The notes beneath the pieces are model-generated. The model saw only the letters and a list, made by a program, of their open reading frames with translations. It did not search any database and was not told where the DNA came from. A DNA stretch of 64,000 bases from JAQBQZ01 sp964406475 (GTDB lineage Bacteria > Patescibacteriota > Minisyncoccia > Phycocordibacterales > CAIRYW01): contig CAYORS010000002.1 of assembly GCA_964406475.1 (NCBI GenBank), forward strand, positions 1 through 64,000, written 5' to 3'. Of the stretch, positions 56,983 to 64,000 are shown in pieces. Every line of letters starts with the position of its first letter. The first letter of the stretch is position 1. Both the position numbers and the translations under genes were made by a program.

Positions 56983-57534
56983 TCTTGAACATATTTTAAA
57001 AAACGGAGGAATTGCTGTACTGCCCACAGATACTTTATATGGTATCGTGGGCAGTGCCGTATCTAAAAAAGCAGTTCAAAAGATTTATAAAGTTCGCAAA
57101 CGAACCCCAAGTAAGCCTTGTATTATTTTGATTTCGAGTATTACTGATTTGAAAAAGTTTGGTATTAAAAATATCCCACTAAAAGAACTCAGGGAAGTGT
57201 GGCCAGGGAAGGTGTCTGTTATATTGCCTTGTCCATATAAAAAATTTGAATATCTTCATCGCGGTACAAACAAACTCGCGTTTCGACTTCCAGATAGTGT
57301 TTGGCTTTGTACACTTCTCAAAAAGACAGGACCACTTGTAGCACCGAGCGCAAATATTGAGGGTCAAACACCTGCCTATACGATTGAGGAGGCGGAGAAT
57401 TACTTTGGAGGTAAGGTAGAGATATTTATGTCGACAAAGGTCGTATCAAGTCCAAGCCATCAACACTTGTGATTATTGTTGAGGGTAATATTGTGGTCCT
57501 CCGTAAAGGTGCAGTCAAGGTTGAGGCGAAGTAG
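56972..57534 (+). pseudogene. tsaC: TsaC/Sua5-type threonylcarbamoyl-AMP synthase, frameshifted near 3' end
   Basis: Makes threonylcarbamoyl-AMP for the t6A37 modification of tRNAs. From GTG 56972 (overlapping nrdA by 11 bp) the frame has GIAVLPTDTLYGIVGSA, VRKRTPSKPCIILI, the KVSVILPCP strand and GPLVAPSANIEGQTPAYTIEEA. After FGGKVEIF it drifts into SPSHQHL and stops at 57472. One base back, the correct family ending appears: VDKGRIKSKPSTLVIIVEG, then VLRKGAVKVEAK, ending at TAG 57534. The KSKPSTLV block is part of the active site, so the enzyme needs it. The gene is essential in most bacteria, which favours a sequencing deletion or slippage over true loss. Confidence 0.8.
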
Positions 57535-57563
57535 TTGATTTACTAGAACCTCGTGTATTTATA

Positions 57564-57572
57564 TGCTAGAAT
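57564..57572 (+). promoter_or_regulatory. Extended -10 promoter of UMP kinase gene
   Basis: TGCTAGAAT, 13 bp before the ATG. Confidence 0.5.
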
Positions 57573-57585
57573 AGCCTAAACCAAT

Positions 57586-58287
57586 ATGAAGCAAAACAAA
57601 AAGCAACTAAAGGCACCAATTATTATCTCAGTAGGAGGTTCACTCATTGTTCCTCTCACCATCGACACAGAATTCCTCAAAAATTTTAAAGCACTCATCG
57701 AGCGACGTATCAAAAAGGGTGACAGGTTTATTGTTATCTGTGGTGGTGGGCGTCTTGCACGAGACTATCAACATGCTGGTAAGGAAATAACAAAGCTCAG
57801 ATCAGTTGATGTTGATTGGCTCGGTATACATTCTACTCGGCTCAATGCTCAGCTCCTAAAGACCGTCCTTATTCCTCGTGCTGTAGAGAGGGTTGTCAAA
57901 AAGCCTGATGAGAAGGTTGACTTCAATAAGCCAGTGCTTGTTGCGAGTGGATGGAAGCCAGGCAGAAGTACAGACTATGTGGCGGTGTGCCTTGCAAAGA
58001 AGTTCAAGGCAAGCAAACTTATCAATCTTTCAAATATTGATTATGTCTACACTGCAGACCCACGCACTAACCCTAATGCAACAAAAATAGAACAAATAAA
58101 CTGGAAAAACTTTAGAAAGATAATCCCAAAAAAGTGGGACCCAGGACTTTCATCACCATTTGATCCAGTGGCAAGTAGGGAAGCAGAAAAGCTAGGTCTT
58201 GAAGTGGCGATCATAAACGGCAAAAAGCTCGAGGAGCTTGATCACTATCTCGCAGGTGAGAAATTTGTGGGTAGCCTGATAATCTAA
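57586..58287 (+). CDS. pyrH: UMP kinase (amino-acid kinase fold, archaeal-like)
   Basis: Phosphorylates UMP to UDP, 233 residues. IIISVGGSLIVP is the N-terminal phosphate loop, VICGGGRLARDYQHAG the second glycine motif, and GWKPGRSTDYVAVCLAKKF the UMP-binding region. NLSNIDYVYTADPRTNPNATKIEQI is the ATP-side loop, and PFDPVASREAEKLGLEVAIINGKK closes the fold. These blocks look more like the archaeal UMP kinase subgroup than the E. coli one. It probably starts its own transcript after tsaC. Confidence 0.88.
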   Translation: MKQNKKQLKAPIIISVGGSLIVPLTIDTEFLKNFKALIERRIKKGDRFIVICGGGRLARDYQHAGKEITKLRSVDVDWLGIHSTRLNAQLLKTVLIPRAVERVVKKPDEKVDFNKPVLVASGWKPGRSTDYVAVCLAKKFKASKLINLSNIDYVYTADPRTNPNATKIEQINWKNFRKIIPKKWDPGLSSPFDPVASREAEKLGLEVAIINGKKLEELDHYLAGEKFVGSLII

Positions 58288-58375
58288 AACACCTCTCTCT
58301 CGAGCGCTTTTTCCTTTAAATTCTAAAAATAAGGTTCAGATTATTTTCAAGGCTGGTGGGGTGAGTATGGAAAGC

Positions 58376-58403
58376 TTGATGAGTTAGTTTTTTTGTTTAT
58401 ACT
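58376..58403 (+). promoter_or_regulatory. Promoter of 35-codon gene
   Basis: TTGATG (58376-58381), 16 bp, TATACT (58398-58403), 9 bp before the ATG. Confidence 0.6.
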
Positions 58404-58412
58404 TATATTTAT

Positions 58413-58520
58413 ATGCAAGTAGAAATACATCACCAGCACTACGGTGCTATCTACCCATCAGTTCTTTTTGACCAGCAAACAGCCAATTCCATGAATTGGG
58501 TTGCATACTACGGTTTCTAG
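58413..58520 (+). CDS. Putative 35-residue His/Tyr-rich protein
   Basis: ATG 58413 opens 35 codons (MQVEIHHQHYGAIYPSVLFD, end ANSMNWVAYYGF). The composition is aromatic and His-rich, without a transmembrane helix. It has a near-consensus promoter 9 bp upstream and a 9-bp terminator right after the stop, so it is a complete miniature transcription unit. No similarity recognised. It lies between UMP kinase and the convergent ATP synthase operon. Confidence 0.5.
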   Translation: MQVEIHHQHYGAIYPSVLFDQQTANSMNWVAYYGF

Positions 58521-58530
58521 ACCCAGAGCT

Positions 58531-58568
58531 CAGATACATTTTGTGGTGTATCTGATTTTTATTTAGTT
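58531..58568. terminator. Terminator of 35-codon gene, facing atpC
   Basis: TCAGATACA / TGTATCTGA stem, 9 bp, then TTTTTATTT. It lies at the 3' end of the converging ATP synthase operon. Confidence 0.82.
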
Positions 58569-58784
58569 AACTAGTACCACCACTTTACCTTTTCCTATTT
58601 CTGCGAAGCCTCCGTTTATCGAGATACTCTCCTTATTGAATTTGATCACTCCTTTTTGTAGTAGTGTGATAATAGGGAGGTGGTTTTTGAGGACTGTTAT
58701 CTCACCCTGAGCAGTCGGTAAAGATACTTGAGATACCTCTCCTTCAAATTGTGTTCCATCTAATGAGTATATTTTTAATTCCAT
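58563..58784 (-). CDS. atpC: ATP synthase epsilon subunit, N-terminal domain only
   Basis: 73 residues (typical ~135): only the beta-sandwich domain of epsilon. MELKIYSLDGTQFEGEVSQVSLPTAQGEITVLKNHLPIITLLQKG is the conserved first half (LPTxxGEITVLxxHxP). ISINGGFAEIGKGKVVVLV is the second. The C-terminal two-helix arm that inhibits ATP hydrolysis is absent, so epsilon should still couple gamma to the c-ring but cannot act as the usual ratchet inhibitor. Last gene of the operon, separated from atpD by a 115-bp AT-rich spacer. Confidence 0.9.
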   Translation of the reverse strand: MELKIYSLDGTQFEGEVSQVSLPTAQGEITVLKNHLPIITLLQKGVIKFNKESISINGGFAEIGKGKVVVLVN

Positions 58785-58789
58785 ATTTT

Positions 58790-58897
58790 ATATTAATCAA
58801 CAATAATCAAACGATATTCAATGAATTAATTCTTAAATCATTTAAATCTTGGTAATTAAAATTGTTTGTATATTGATGCTTGGTAATCGGTTATTAT
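58790..58897. repeat. AT-rich repeat-like spacer between atpD and atpC
   Basis: It contains a direct repeat CTTGGTAAT (two copies, about 22 bp apart) and words shared with the rpoC-dnaG spacer. Possibly a diverged copy of the same palindromic element. No gene or clear terminator seen. Confidence 0.3.
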
Positions 58898-58899
58898 CT

Positions 58900-60285
58900 C
58901 TATTCCGCTGCCTTCACTTCATCAATACTTCCTACAAGGTAGAATGCACTTTCTGGTTTATCATCATGCTTACCTTCGATGATCTCCTTGAACGATCGAA
59001 CTGTCTCTGCTCGTGTGAGGAATTTACCTTCTCGCCCTGTAAACTGTGAAGCAACAAAGAATGGTTGAGAAAGGAATTTTTGTATCTTTCGAGCTCGTTC
59101 TACAAGGAGCTTGTCCTCTGCAGAAAGTTCTTCAATACCCAAGATAGAAATAATATCCTGAAGGTCTTTGTATCGCTGTAGAATTCGCTGTACTTCACGA
59201 GCTACTTGATAGTGCTCCTCACCAACAATGTTTGGATCAAGTGCACCTGAGATTGAGTCGAGTGGATCAACAGCAGGATAGATACCGAGCTCAGAGAGAG
59301 GTCGAGAAAGCACGATAGTAGAGTCGAGGTGGGCGAATGTTGTTGCTGGAGCTGGGTCAGTCACATCGTCGGCAGGCACATACACCGCTTGCACAGAAGT
59401 AATAGAACCTTTCTTTGTTGATGTAATTCTTTCTTGTAGGGCACCCATCTCGTTTGCAAGTGTTGGTTGATATCCAGCGGCACTAGGCATTCGTCCGAGG
59501 AGAGCTGACACCTCTGCTCCAGCCTGTGTAAATCGGAAGATATTGTCGATAAAGAAGAGAACGTCTTTACCTTCTGTATCACGGAAGTATTCAGTCATAG
59601 TAAGTCCAGCGAGAGCTACTCGGAGTCGTGCACCAGGAACTTCGTTCATTTGTCCAAACACGAGAGCTGTCTGTCCGAGCACTCCTGAGTCTTTCATTTC
59701 ATGGTAGAGGTCATTTCCTTCACGAGTACGCTCTCCAACTCCAGCGAATACTGAGTATCCCTTGTGTACAGACGCAACGTTTCGGATGAGCTCTTGGAGA
59801 AGCACTGTCTTACCCACACCCGCACCTCCAAAGAGACCAATCTTACCTCCTTTGATAAACGGACAAATAAGGTCGATAACCTTGATACCTGTTTCAAAGA
59901 TTTTGACTTCTGTTGATTGCTCTGTAAAGTCTGGAGCGTTTCGGTGAATAGCCCATCTCTCTTTTGTCTCAACCTTTGGCATACCATCGATCGGCTCTCC
60001 GAGGAGGTTGAACATTCTACCCAAGATTTCTTTTCCTACTGGTACAGAGATCGGGGCATGTGTATCGAGCACCTCGTCACCTCGCTTGAGACCGTCTGTA
60101 GGACCCATGGCAACAGCTTTTACTCGGCCGTTTCCGAGGTGTGATGCAACCTCAAGTACAAGAGTTTCATCTCCATTTTTGATTTGGAGTGCAGTGTAGA
60201 TTTCTGGTACCATACCTTCGTTGAATTCGACGTCGACTACTGGACCGATTACTTGAATTATTTTTCCTATATTTTTTTCACTCAT
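58900..60285 (-). CDS. atpD: ATP synthase beta subunit
   Basis: Catalytic F1 subunit, 461 residues. Walker A is GGAGVGKTVLLQELI, followed by GVGERTREGNDLYHEM with the catalytic Glu. Walker B is VLFFIDNIFRFTQAG and the signature is PALDxx-type PAVDPLDSIS. The C-terminal helix block is DLQDIISILGIEELSAEDK, the DELSEED-type region reading EELSAED. Nothing unusual in length. It lies 35 bp after atpG. Confidence 0.97.
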   Translation of the reverse strand: MSEKNIGKIIQVIGPVVDVEFNEGMVPEIYTALQIKNGDETLVLEVASHLGNGRVKAVAMGPTDGLKRGDEVLDTHAPISVPVGKEILGRMFNLLGEPIDGMPKVETKERWAIHRNAPDFTEQSTEVKIFETGIKVIDLICPFIKGGKIGLFGGAGVGKTVLLQELIRNVASVHKGYSVFAGVGERTREGNDLYHEMKDSGVLGQTALVFGQMNEVPGARLRVALAGLTMTEYFRDTEGKDVLFFIDNIFRFTQAGAEVSALLGRMPSAAGYQPTLANEMGALQERITSTKKGSITSVQAVYVPADDVTDPAPATTFAHLDSTIVLSRPLSELGIYPAVDPLDSISGALDPNIVGEEHYQVAREVQRILQRYKDLQDIISILGIEELSAEDKLLVERARKIQKFLSQPFFVASQFTGREGKFLTRAETVRSFKEIIEGKHDDKPESAFYLVGSIDEVKAAE

Positions 60286-60320
60286 ATACTTTTGGTTATT
60301 TATAATTTAATTGTTGTTAA

Positions 60321-61253
60321 TTACTCACTTGATTCTAATGCGTTTTTGCCTGATGTGATTTCGATAAGTTCTTTTGTAATCTGTGCCTGACGTTCTTTGT
60401 TGTATTTTATTGTGAGTTTACCTATCATCTCTTTGGCGTTCTCTGATGCGTTCTTCATGGCGACCATACGGGCAGAATGTTCCGAGGCGTTCGCTTCGAG
60501 AATACTATGGAAGATTTCGAGTTCCACAAGTTTTGGAACAAGCTTTGTGACCATCTCCTCAGGAGACGGTTCAAACTTGTATTCCGAAACTTTCGGCATC
60601 GAATCATTCTTTACATCAGAGAATTTACCTGTCTTTGGGATAATGTTTTCTGCCACTTGTCTCAAAGTACTCTCACTGAGTGGGAGGAGTGGACGATGGA
60701 TTACTTCGAGTTTGAGAGCAGAGATGAAGTTTGTGAATACGATATCAATCTTTTTATACTTATTCTCCTTGTAGAGATCCATAACAAAAGACGATATCTT
60801 TTCTGCTTCACTCAGTGTTGCGAGGTCTCCCGCACCTTCAAAATCTTTAATAATAGTAAGTCCCTTTCGTGAGAAAAAATCACGCCCCTTTTTACCTACT
60901 GCAACAATGTCGGTAGGGAGTGTAGAAGACTTAATAATCTCCTCTGATCTACGGATGACGTTTGAGTTGAATGCCCCAGCAAGTCCCTTGTCAGAACTTA
61001 TAACAACGAGACAGTTGCGAGATGATTCGTCGTTTGATGTAAAGAAAGGTGAGAGAGACTTGATATCGGTCTTTGTGTGTGCCTCTATCTTTGCGAGTAT
61101 GTCGAGAGCATAGAGTGCATAAAATCGACCCTTGAGTGCTGCGGCTTCGCTCTTGCGCATTTTGACAGCAGAAACAGACTGCATCGCCTTTGTGATTTGC
61201 TGAATGTTTTTGGTTGACTTGATTCTGCTTTTTATTGCTCTAGAGCCTGCCAT
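60321..61253 (-). CDS. atpG: ATP synthase gamma subunit
   Basis: Central rotor shaft, 310 residues. The N-terminal helix MAGSRAIKSRIKSTKNIQQITKAMQSVSAVKM and the C-terminal helix RMVAMKNASENAKEMIGKL, with NKERQAQITKELIEITSG, form the coiled coil inside the alpha3beta3 ring. The globular domain begins VVISSDKGLAGAFNSNVIR. Length slightly above E. coli (287). Order and spacing are canonical. Confidence 0.95.
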   Translation of the reverse strand: MAGSRAIKSRIKSTKNIQQITKAMQSVSAVKMRKSEAAALKGRFYALYALDILAKIEAHTKTDIKSLSPFFTSNDESSRNCLVVISSDKGLAGAFNSNVIRRSEEIIKSSTLPTDIVAVGKKGRDFFSRKGLTIIKDFEGAGDLATLSEAEKISSFVMDLYKENKYKKIDIVFTNFISALKLEVIHRPLLPLSESTLRQVAENIIPKTGKFSDVKNDSMPKVSEYKFEPSPEEMVTKLVPKLVELEIFHSILEANASEHSARMVAMKNASENAKEMIGKLTIKYNKERQAQITKELIEITSGKNALESSE

Positions 61254-61293
61254 TTGAATAAGATTAAGTAGTAAGAATTATAGATAGTCTGAA

Positions 61294-62826
61294 TTACTTG
61301 TTAAAATAATTTTCTGTAAAATCTTTCAACACTTCTTTAAGTGTAGCTTCTGTTGTTTCTGAGAATTGCGCTTCGTCTCGAACTGTCTGGATGAGTTTTG
61401 CGTGTCGCTCCTTGAGGAACGCTACGAGCTTTGTCTCATATTCTTTTACCTTTGAAACCTCGAGTGTGTCAATAAATCCTTTTGTTGCAGCGTATATTAC
61501 GATAGCTTGTTCTTCGAACGGTTGGCTTGCGTATTGTGGTTGCTTCAAGAGTTCGGTAAGGATACGTCCTCGTGTAAGCTGTCGTCGTGTTCCTGCATCA
61601 AGATCAGATCCGAACTGTGCGAATGCTTCAAGTGATCGGAATTGTGCAAGGTCGAGCTTCATACCACCAGCAACTTTCTTGACTGCTTTTGTCTGAGCTG
61701 CAGAACCCACACGAGATACAGAGAGTCCCACGTTAATCGCTGGTCGAATACCTTTGAAGAAGAGTTCTGTTTCGAGGAAGACCTGACCGTCTGTAATTGA
61801 GATTACGTTAGTAGGGATGTAAGCAGAAATATCTCCGAGTTGTGTCTCGATGATTGGGAGAGCGGTGATAGAACCACCACCGAACTCTTTGTTGAGGCGA
61901 CCTGCTCGCTCGAGAAGTCGTGAGTGGAGATAGAACACGTCTCCAGGATACGCTTCACGACCTGGTGGACGCTTGAGGAGAAGAGAGATTTGTCTGTATG
62001 CCCATGCGTGCTTTGAGAGATCATCGTACACAACGAGAACGTCCTTGCCTAAGTCTCTAAAGTACTCTGCGATTGTACATCCTGTAAATGGTGCGAGATA
62101 TTGGAGAGCGGCAGGATCGGATGCTGCAGCAGAGACAACAACAGTGTAATCCATTGCGCCTGCGTTTTTGAGTCTTTCTACTATTTGAGCAACTTTTGAT
62201 TCTTTTTGTCCGATGGCAACATACACACAGATAGTAGGATTCTTTTCATGTTTTTGATGGATGATTGCATCGATTACGATAGCTGTCTTTCCTGTTTGTC
62301 GGTCGCCGATAATAAGTTGTCTTTGTCCACGTCCGATTGGGATCATGGCATCAATCGCTTTGATACCTGTATGCATTGGTGTAGAAACACTCTCTCGTGT
62401 AATAACTCCAGGAGCAATCTTCTCAAGTGGATATTCCTTTGCAGTAGATGGATTGATTGGTGCGAGACCGTCTTTTACTTCTCCGAGTCCACCAACCACA
62501 CGTCCAATGATGTCATTACCGACAGCAACAGAAAGAATCTTGCCTGTGTTACGAACAGTTGTTCCTTCTTTGATGTGCGCCCCGTCACCAAGAAGAATTG
62601 CACCAACAAAATCTTCCTCAAGGTTGAGTGCTACCCCTAGCACTTTATTACCTTTTGAATCAGTAAACTCCACCATCTCATTGTATCTGACTTCAGAGAG
62701 ACCTTTGATGGTGACTACTCCGTCAGATATTTTGACGACTTCTCCTACATGAGATACTTTCGCATCAGTCTTCAAGTGCGCGATTTCGTTTTTGATTGTT
62801 TCGATTATTGATTCTTTGTTGTGCAT
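61294..62826 (-). CDS. atpA: ATP synthase alpha subunit
   Basis: Non-catalytic nucleotide-binding F1 subunit, 510 residues. Walker A is GDRQTGKTAIVIDAI, VYVAIGQKESKVAQIVE follows, and Walker B is VLVVYDDLSKHAWAYRQ. The arginine finger region is AINVGLSVSRVGSAAQ. KVSHVGEVVKISDGVVTIKGL is the N-terminal barrel. All functional residues are in place. It lies 40 bp before atpG and 25 bp after atpH. Confidence 0.97.
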   Translation of the reverse strand: MHNKESIIETIKNEIAHLKTDAKVSHVGEVVKISDGVVTIKGLSEVRYNEMVEFTDSKGNKVLGVALNLEEDFVGAILLGDGAHIKEGTTVRNTGKILSVAVGNDIIGRVVGGLGEVKDGLAPINPSTAKEYPLEKIAPGVITRESVSTPMHTGIKAIDAMIPIGRGQRQLIIGDRQTGKTAIVIDAIIHQKHEKNPTICVYVAIGQKESKVAQIVERLKNAGAMDYTVVVSAAASDPAALQYLAPFTGCTIAEYFRDLGKDVLVVYDDLSKHAWAYRQISLLLKRPPGREAYPGDVFYLHSRLLERAGRLNKEFGGGSITALPIIETQLGDISAYIPTNVISITDGQVFLETELFFKGIRPAINVGLSVSRVGSAAQTKAVKKVAGGMKLDLAQFRSLEAFAQFGSDLDAGTRRQLTRGRILTELLKQPQYASQPFEEQAIVIYAATKGFIDTLEVSKVKEYETKLVAFLKERHAKLIQTVRDEAQFSETTEATLKEVLKDFTENYFNK

Positions 62827-62851
62827 GATAATGGGGTTATTAATATTAAAA

Positions 62852-63217
62852 TTATTTTTTTAGGGCGTTTATCTTTGATGCAATACTGTTGTCTACTATA
62901 TAATCTCCGATCTTGATGACTGTTCCACCAATGATAGCTGGATTTGTTTTGATACTTTTAAGGACTTTCTTGCCTGCAATATGAGATGGTATTGCTACGT
63001 CGCTCCCATCTGCTGTCTCGACGATGACGTCAATGCTCTCGTTACGTTTATTCCATACCTTGTTCCAATGAACGATGATTTCGTTTATCTTTGAGATTTT
63101 GCCATGAGAGGCTAGGAGAGATACAAAATCCTTGATGACTGCCTTGTGATCGCCTGAGCTTTGCTTTTGCAAAGCCTCGTCAAGTATGTATGCGTATTGC
63201 TTGGTAGTAATTTTCAT
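62852..63217 (-). CDS. atpH: ATP synthase delta subunit, short
   Basis: Stator connector between F1 and subunit b, 121 residues (E. coli 177). The N-terminal helix start KITTKQYAYILDEAL and the C-terminal PAIIGGTVIKIGDYIVDNSIASKINALKK (family ending GGxxIxxGdxvxDxSixxkL) are clear, while the N-terminal helical domain is shortened. Position between atpF and atpA confirms identity. The reduced helical bundle fits the general trimming of subunits in this operon. Confidence 0.88.
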   Translation of the reverse strand: MKITTKQYAYILDEALQKQSSGDHKAVIKDFVSLLASHGKISKINEIIVHWNKVWNKRNESIDVIVETADGSDVAIPSHIAGKKVLKSIKTNPAIIGGTVIKIGDYIVDNSIASKINALKK

Positions 63218-63231
63218 CCCGGTAGAAAAGA

Positions 63232-63756
63232 TTAGTGTTTAGATACGAATGATTCGATTTTTTGAGCTTCTGCACTCGCTTCGTCAACAAGCATTTGCTT
63301 GGCATTATTGTCGAGGTATTTTGCAACTGTAGCTTCGATTGCACCCGCAACAACGAGTTTAATCTCTTTGCGGATCTGTGCATCACGTGCTTCTGCCTCG
63401 CCACGGAGCTTGTTTTCTGCTTCTTTGACTATCTTTTCTGCATGAGCTTCTGCCTCTTTGGAAAGCTTCTCTTTGAGCTCTTTTGCTGAATGTTCTGTAT
63501 CACGAATGAGCTTGTCGCTCGCTTTTCGTGCTTCAGAAATCACTTTTTCCTCCAACGCTTTTATCTCTGCCATTTTGTCATCGATTGAAGAAGACTTTGC
63601 CTCTGCGTCTTTGACCATCTTTTCTCTCTTGTCGAGAACTTCGAGAAGTGGCTTGTAGATAAGCTTAAACAGAACAAAAGCCAAAACTCCAAAGTTGATC
63701 ATTTGGGCGATTAAGAGTTTCCATTCTATTCCAAGCGAGTGGAGGATTGATTCCAT
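63232..63756 (-). CDS. atpF: ATP synthase subunit b
   Basis: Peripheral stalk, 174 residues. One N-terminal membrane helix (about 14-34, QMINFGVLAFVLFKLIYKPL) is followed by a long charged coiled coil. Its middle (DKLIRDTEHSAKELKEKLSKEAEAHAEK...) is Ala/Glu/Lys-rich with the usual right-handed coil pattern. The C-terminus should meet delta. It lies 14 bp before atpH and 119 bp after atpE, with an RNA hairpin in the gap. Confidence 0.93.
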   Translation of the reverse strand: MESILHSLGIEWKLLIAQMINFGVLAFVLFKLIYKPLLEVLDKREKMVKDAEAKSSSIDDKMAEIKALEEKVISEARKASDKLIRDTEHSAKELKEKLSKEAEAHAEKIVKEAENKLRGEAEARDAQIRKEIKLVVAGAIEATVAKYLDNNAKQMLVDEASAEAQKIESFVSKH

Positions 63757-63809
63757 AATAATATATTGTTAGGTGGTTAATAACTGTATCAAGAACAAAA
63801 TCCACGAGA

Positions 63810-63841
63810 GTATTGAATAGAGATAACTCTCTATTCAATAC
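63810..63841 (-). promoter_or_regulatory. Intercistronic hairpin between atpE and atpF
   Basis: Perfect 14-bp stem GTATTGAATAGAGA / TCTCTATTCAATAC with a 4-nt loop, 35 bp past the atpE stop. No T-run follows on the minus strand. It is therefore better read as an RNA-processing or 3'-end-stabilising element than as a terminator, and could help raise c-subunit output. Confidence 0.6.
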
Positions 63842-63875
63842 ATATATGTAGATCAAGAAAGATAAAGTGGATTAA

Positions 63876-64000
63876 CTATACGAACATGATGATAAGAGCA
63901 ACAACGAGGGCGTACACCGCGATAGCCTCAGTAAAGGCGATAGCGAGGATCATCGCTGATTGTACTTTACCAGCTGATTCTGGGTTTCGTCCGATAGACT
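63876..64000 (-). CDS. atpE: ATP synthase c subunit, C-terminal part (5' end outside window)
   Basis: The last 41 residues of the proteolipid rotor subunit. The polar loop RNPESAGK is followed by the outer helix with the ion-carrying glutamate in AIAFTEAIAVYALVVALIIMFV. The residue after the Glu is Ala rather than the Ser/Thr typical of Na+-binding c-rings, which favours protons. The inner helix that would confirm this lies outside the window. Stop TAG at 63876-63878. Confidence 0.95.
   Translation of the reverse strand, partial: SIGRNPESAGKVQSAMILAIAFTEAIAVYALVVALIIMFV

Noticed and set aside
1..64000. CRISPR arrays, prophage or integrated plasmid
   Set aside because: No regularly spaced repeats, integrase, att-like tRNA duplication or phage structural genes were seen. 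The holin-like gene is a common chromosomal membrane family.

Overview
The window reads as part of the chromosome of a low-GC member of the Candidate Phyla Radiation (Patescibacteria), most likely a Paceibacteria/Parcubacteria (Nomurabacteria-like) lineage. The grounds are the gene mix (CPR-style DsbA, FemAB, VanW, DUF2914 and four-helix holin-like genes), many shortened housekeeping proteins (HisRS, UvrC, AtpC, AtpH, MreD), and very compact operons. The lineage call is an inference from gene content, not a phylogeny. UGA is used as a stop.

Layout. 1-7.7 kb: rpoB (3' end), rpoC, dnaG, the primary sigma factor and a VOC protein. 7.8-13.1 kb: a UvrD/AddA-like helicase-nuclease converging on a minus-strand hisS, DnaQ-like exonuclease, DsbA operon. 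13.2-19.3 kb: a zinc-ribbon protein, truB, then proS-mreB-mreC-mreD-PBP2. 19.3-23.9 kb: two small lipoproteins, greA, lysS with an extra domain, and a REP-associated transposase between two palindromes. 24.0-28.8 kb: the division cluster mraZ-rsmH-ftsL-ftsI-murF. 28.8-36.8 kb: tiny genes, then uvrB, uvrA and uvrC. 36.9-45.9 kb: small membrane proteins, HIT, YqeY, a structured RNA candidate, rmuC, a phosphatase, vanW, four DUF/holin-like membrane genes, gdhA and a hydrolase. 45.9-58.3 kb: MATE pump, tRNA-Lys, femAB-murE, an amine oxidase-like flavoprotein, a split phosphomannomutase, nrdB/nrdA, tsaC and UMP kinase. 58.5-64 kb: the minus-strand ATP synthase operon atpE(F,H,A,G,D)C, entering from the right edge.

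How it works together. The window carries two cell-wall modules (Mre elongasome plus PBP2; division cluster plus MurE, MurF and FemAB), a full nucleotide-excision-repair set, deoxynucleotide synthesis by a class I reductase, and an F-type ATP synthase. Many genes have a -10 box only 6-10 bases before the start codon, so leaderless mRNAs appear common. A second theme is many very small genes (25-95 codons), often with their own promoter and terminator.

Most notable: a DsbA-family oxidoreductase whose thioredoxin-like domain is circularly permuted; a 250-nt RNA candidate closed by a perfect 17-bp stem behind a near-consensus promoter; a LysRS carrying a DUF2000/PTH2-like C-terminal domain; and five genes broken by the same kind of shift (-1). 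The shared direction may mean assembly errors or real decay.
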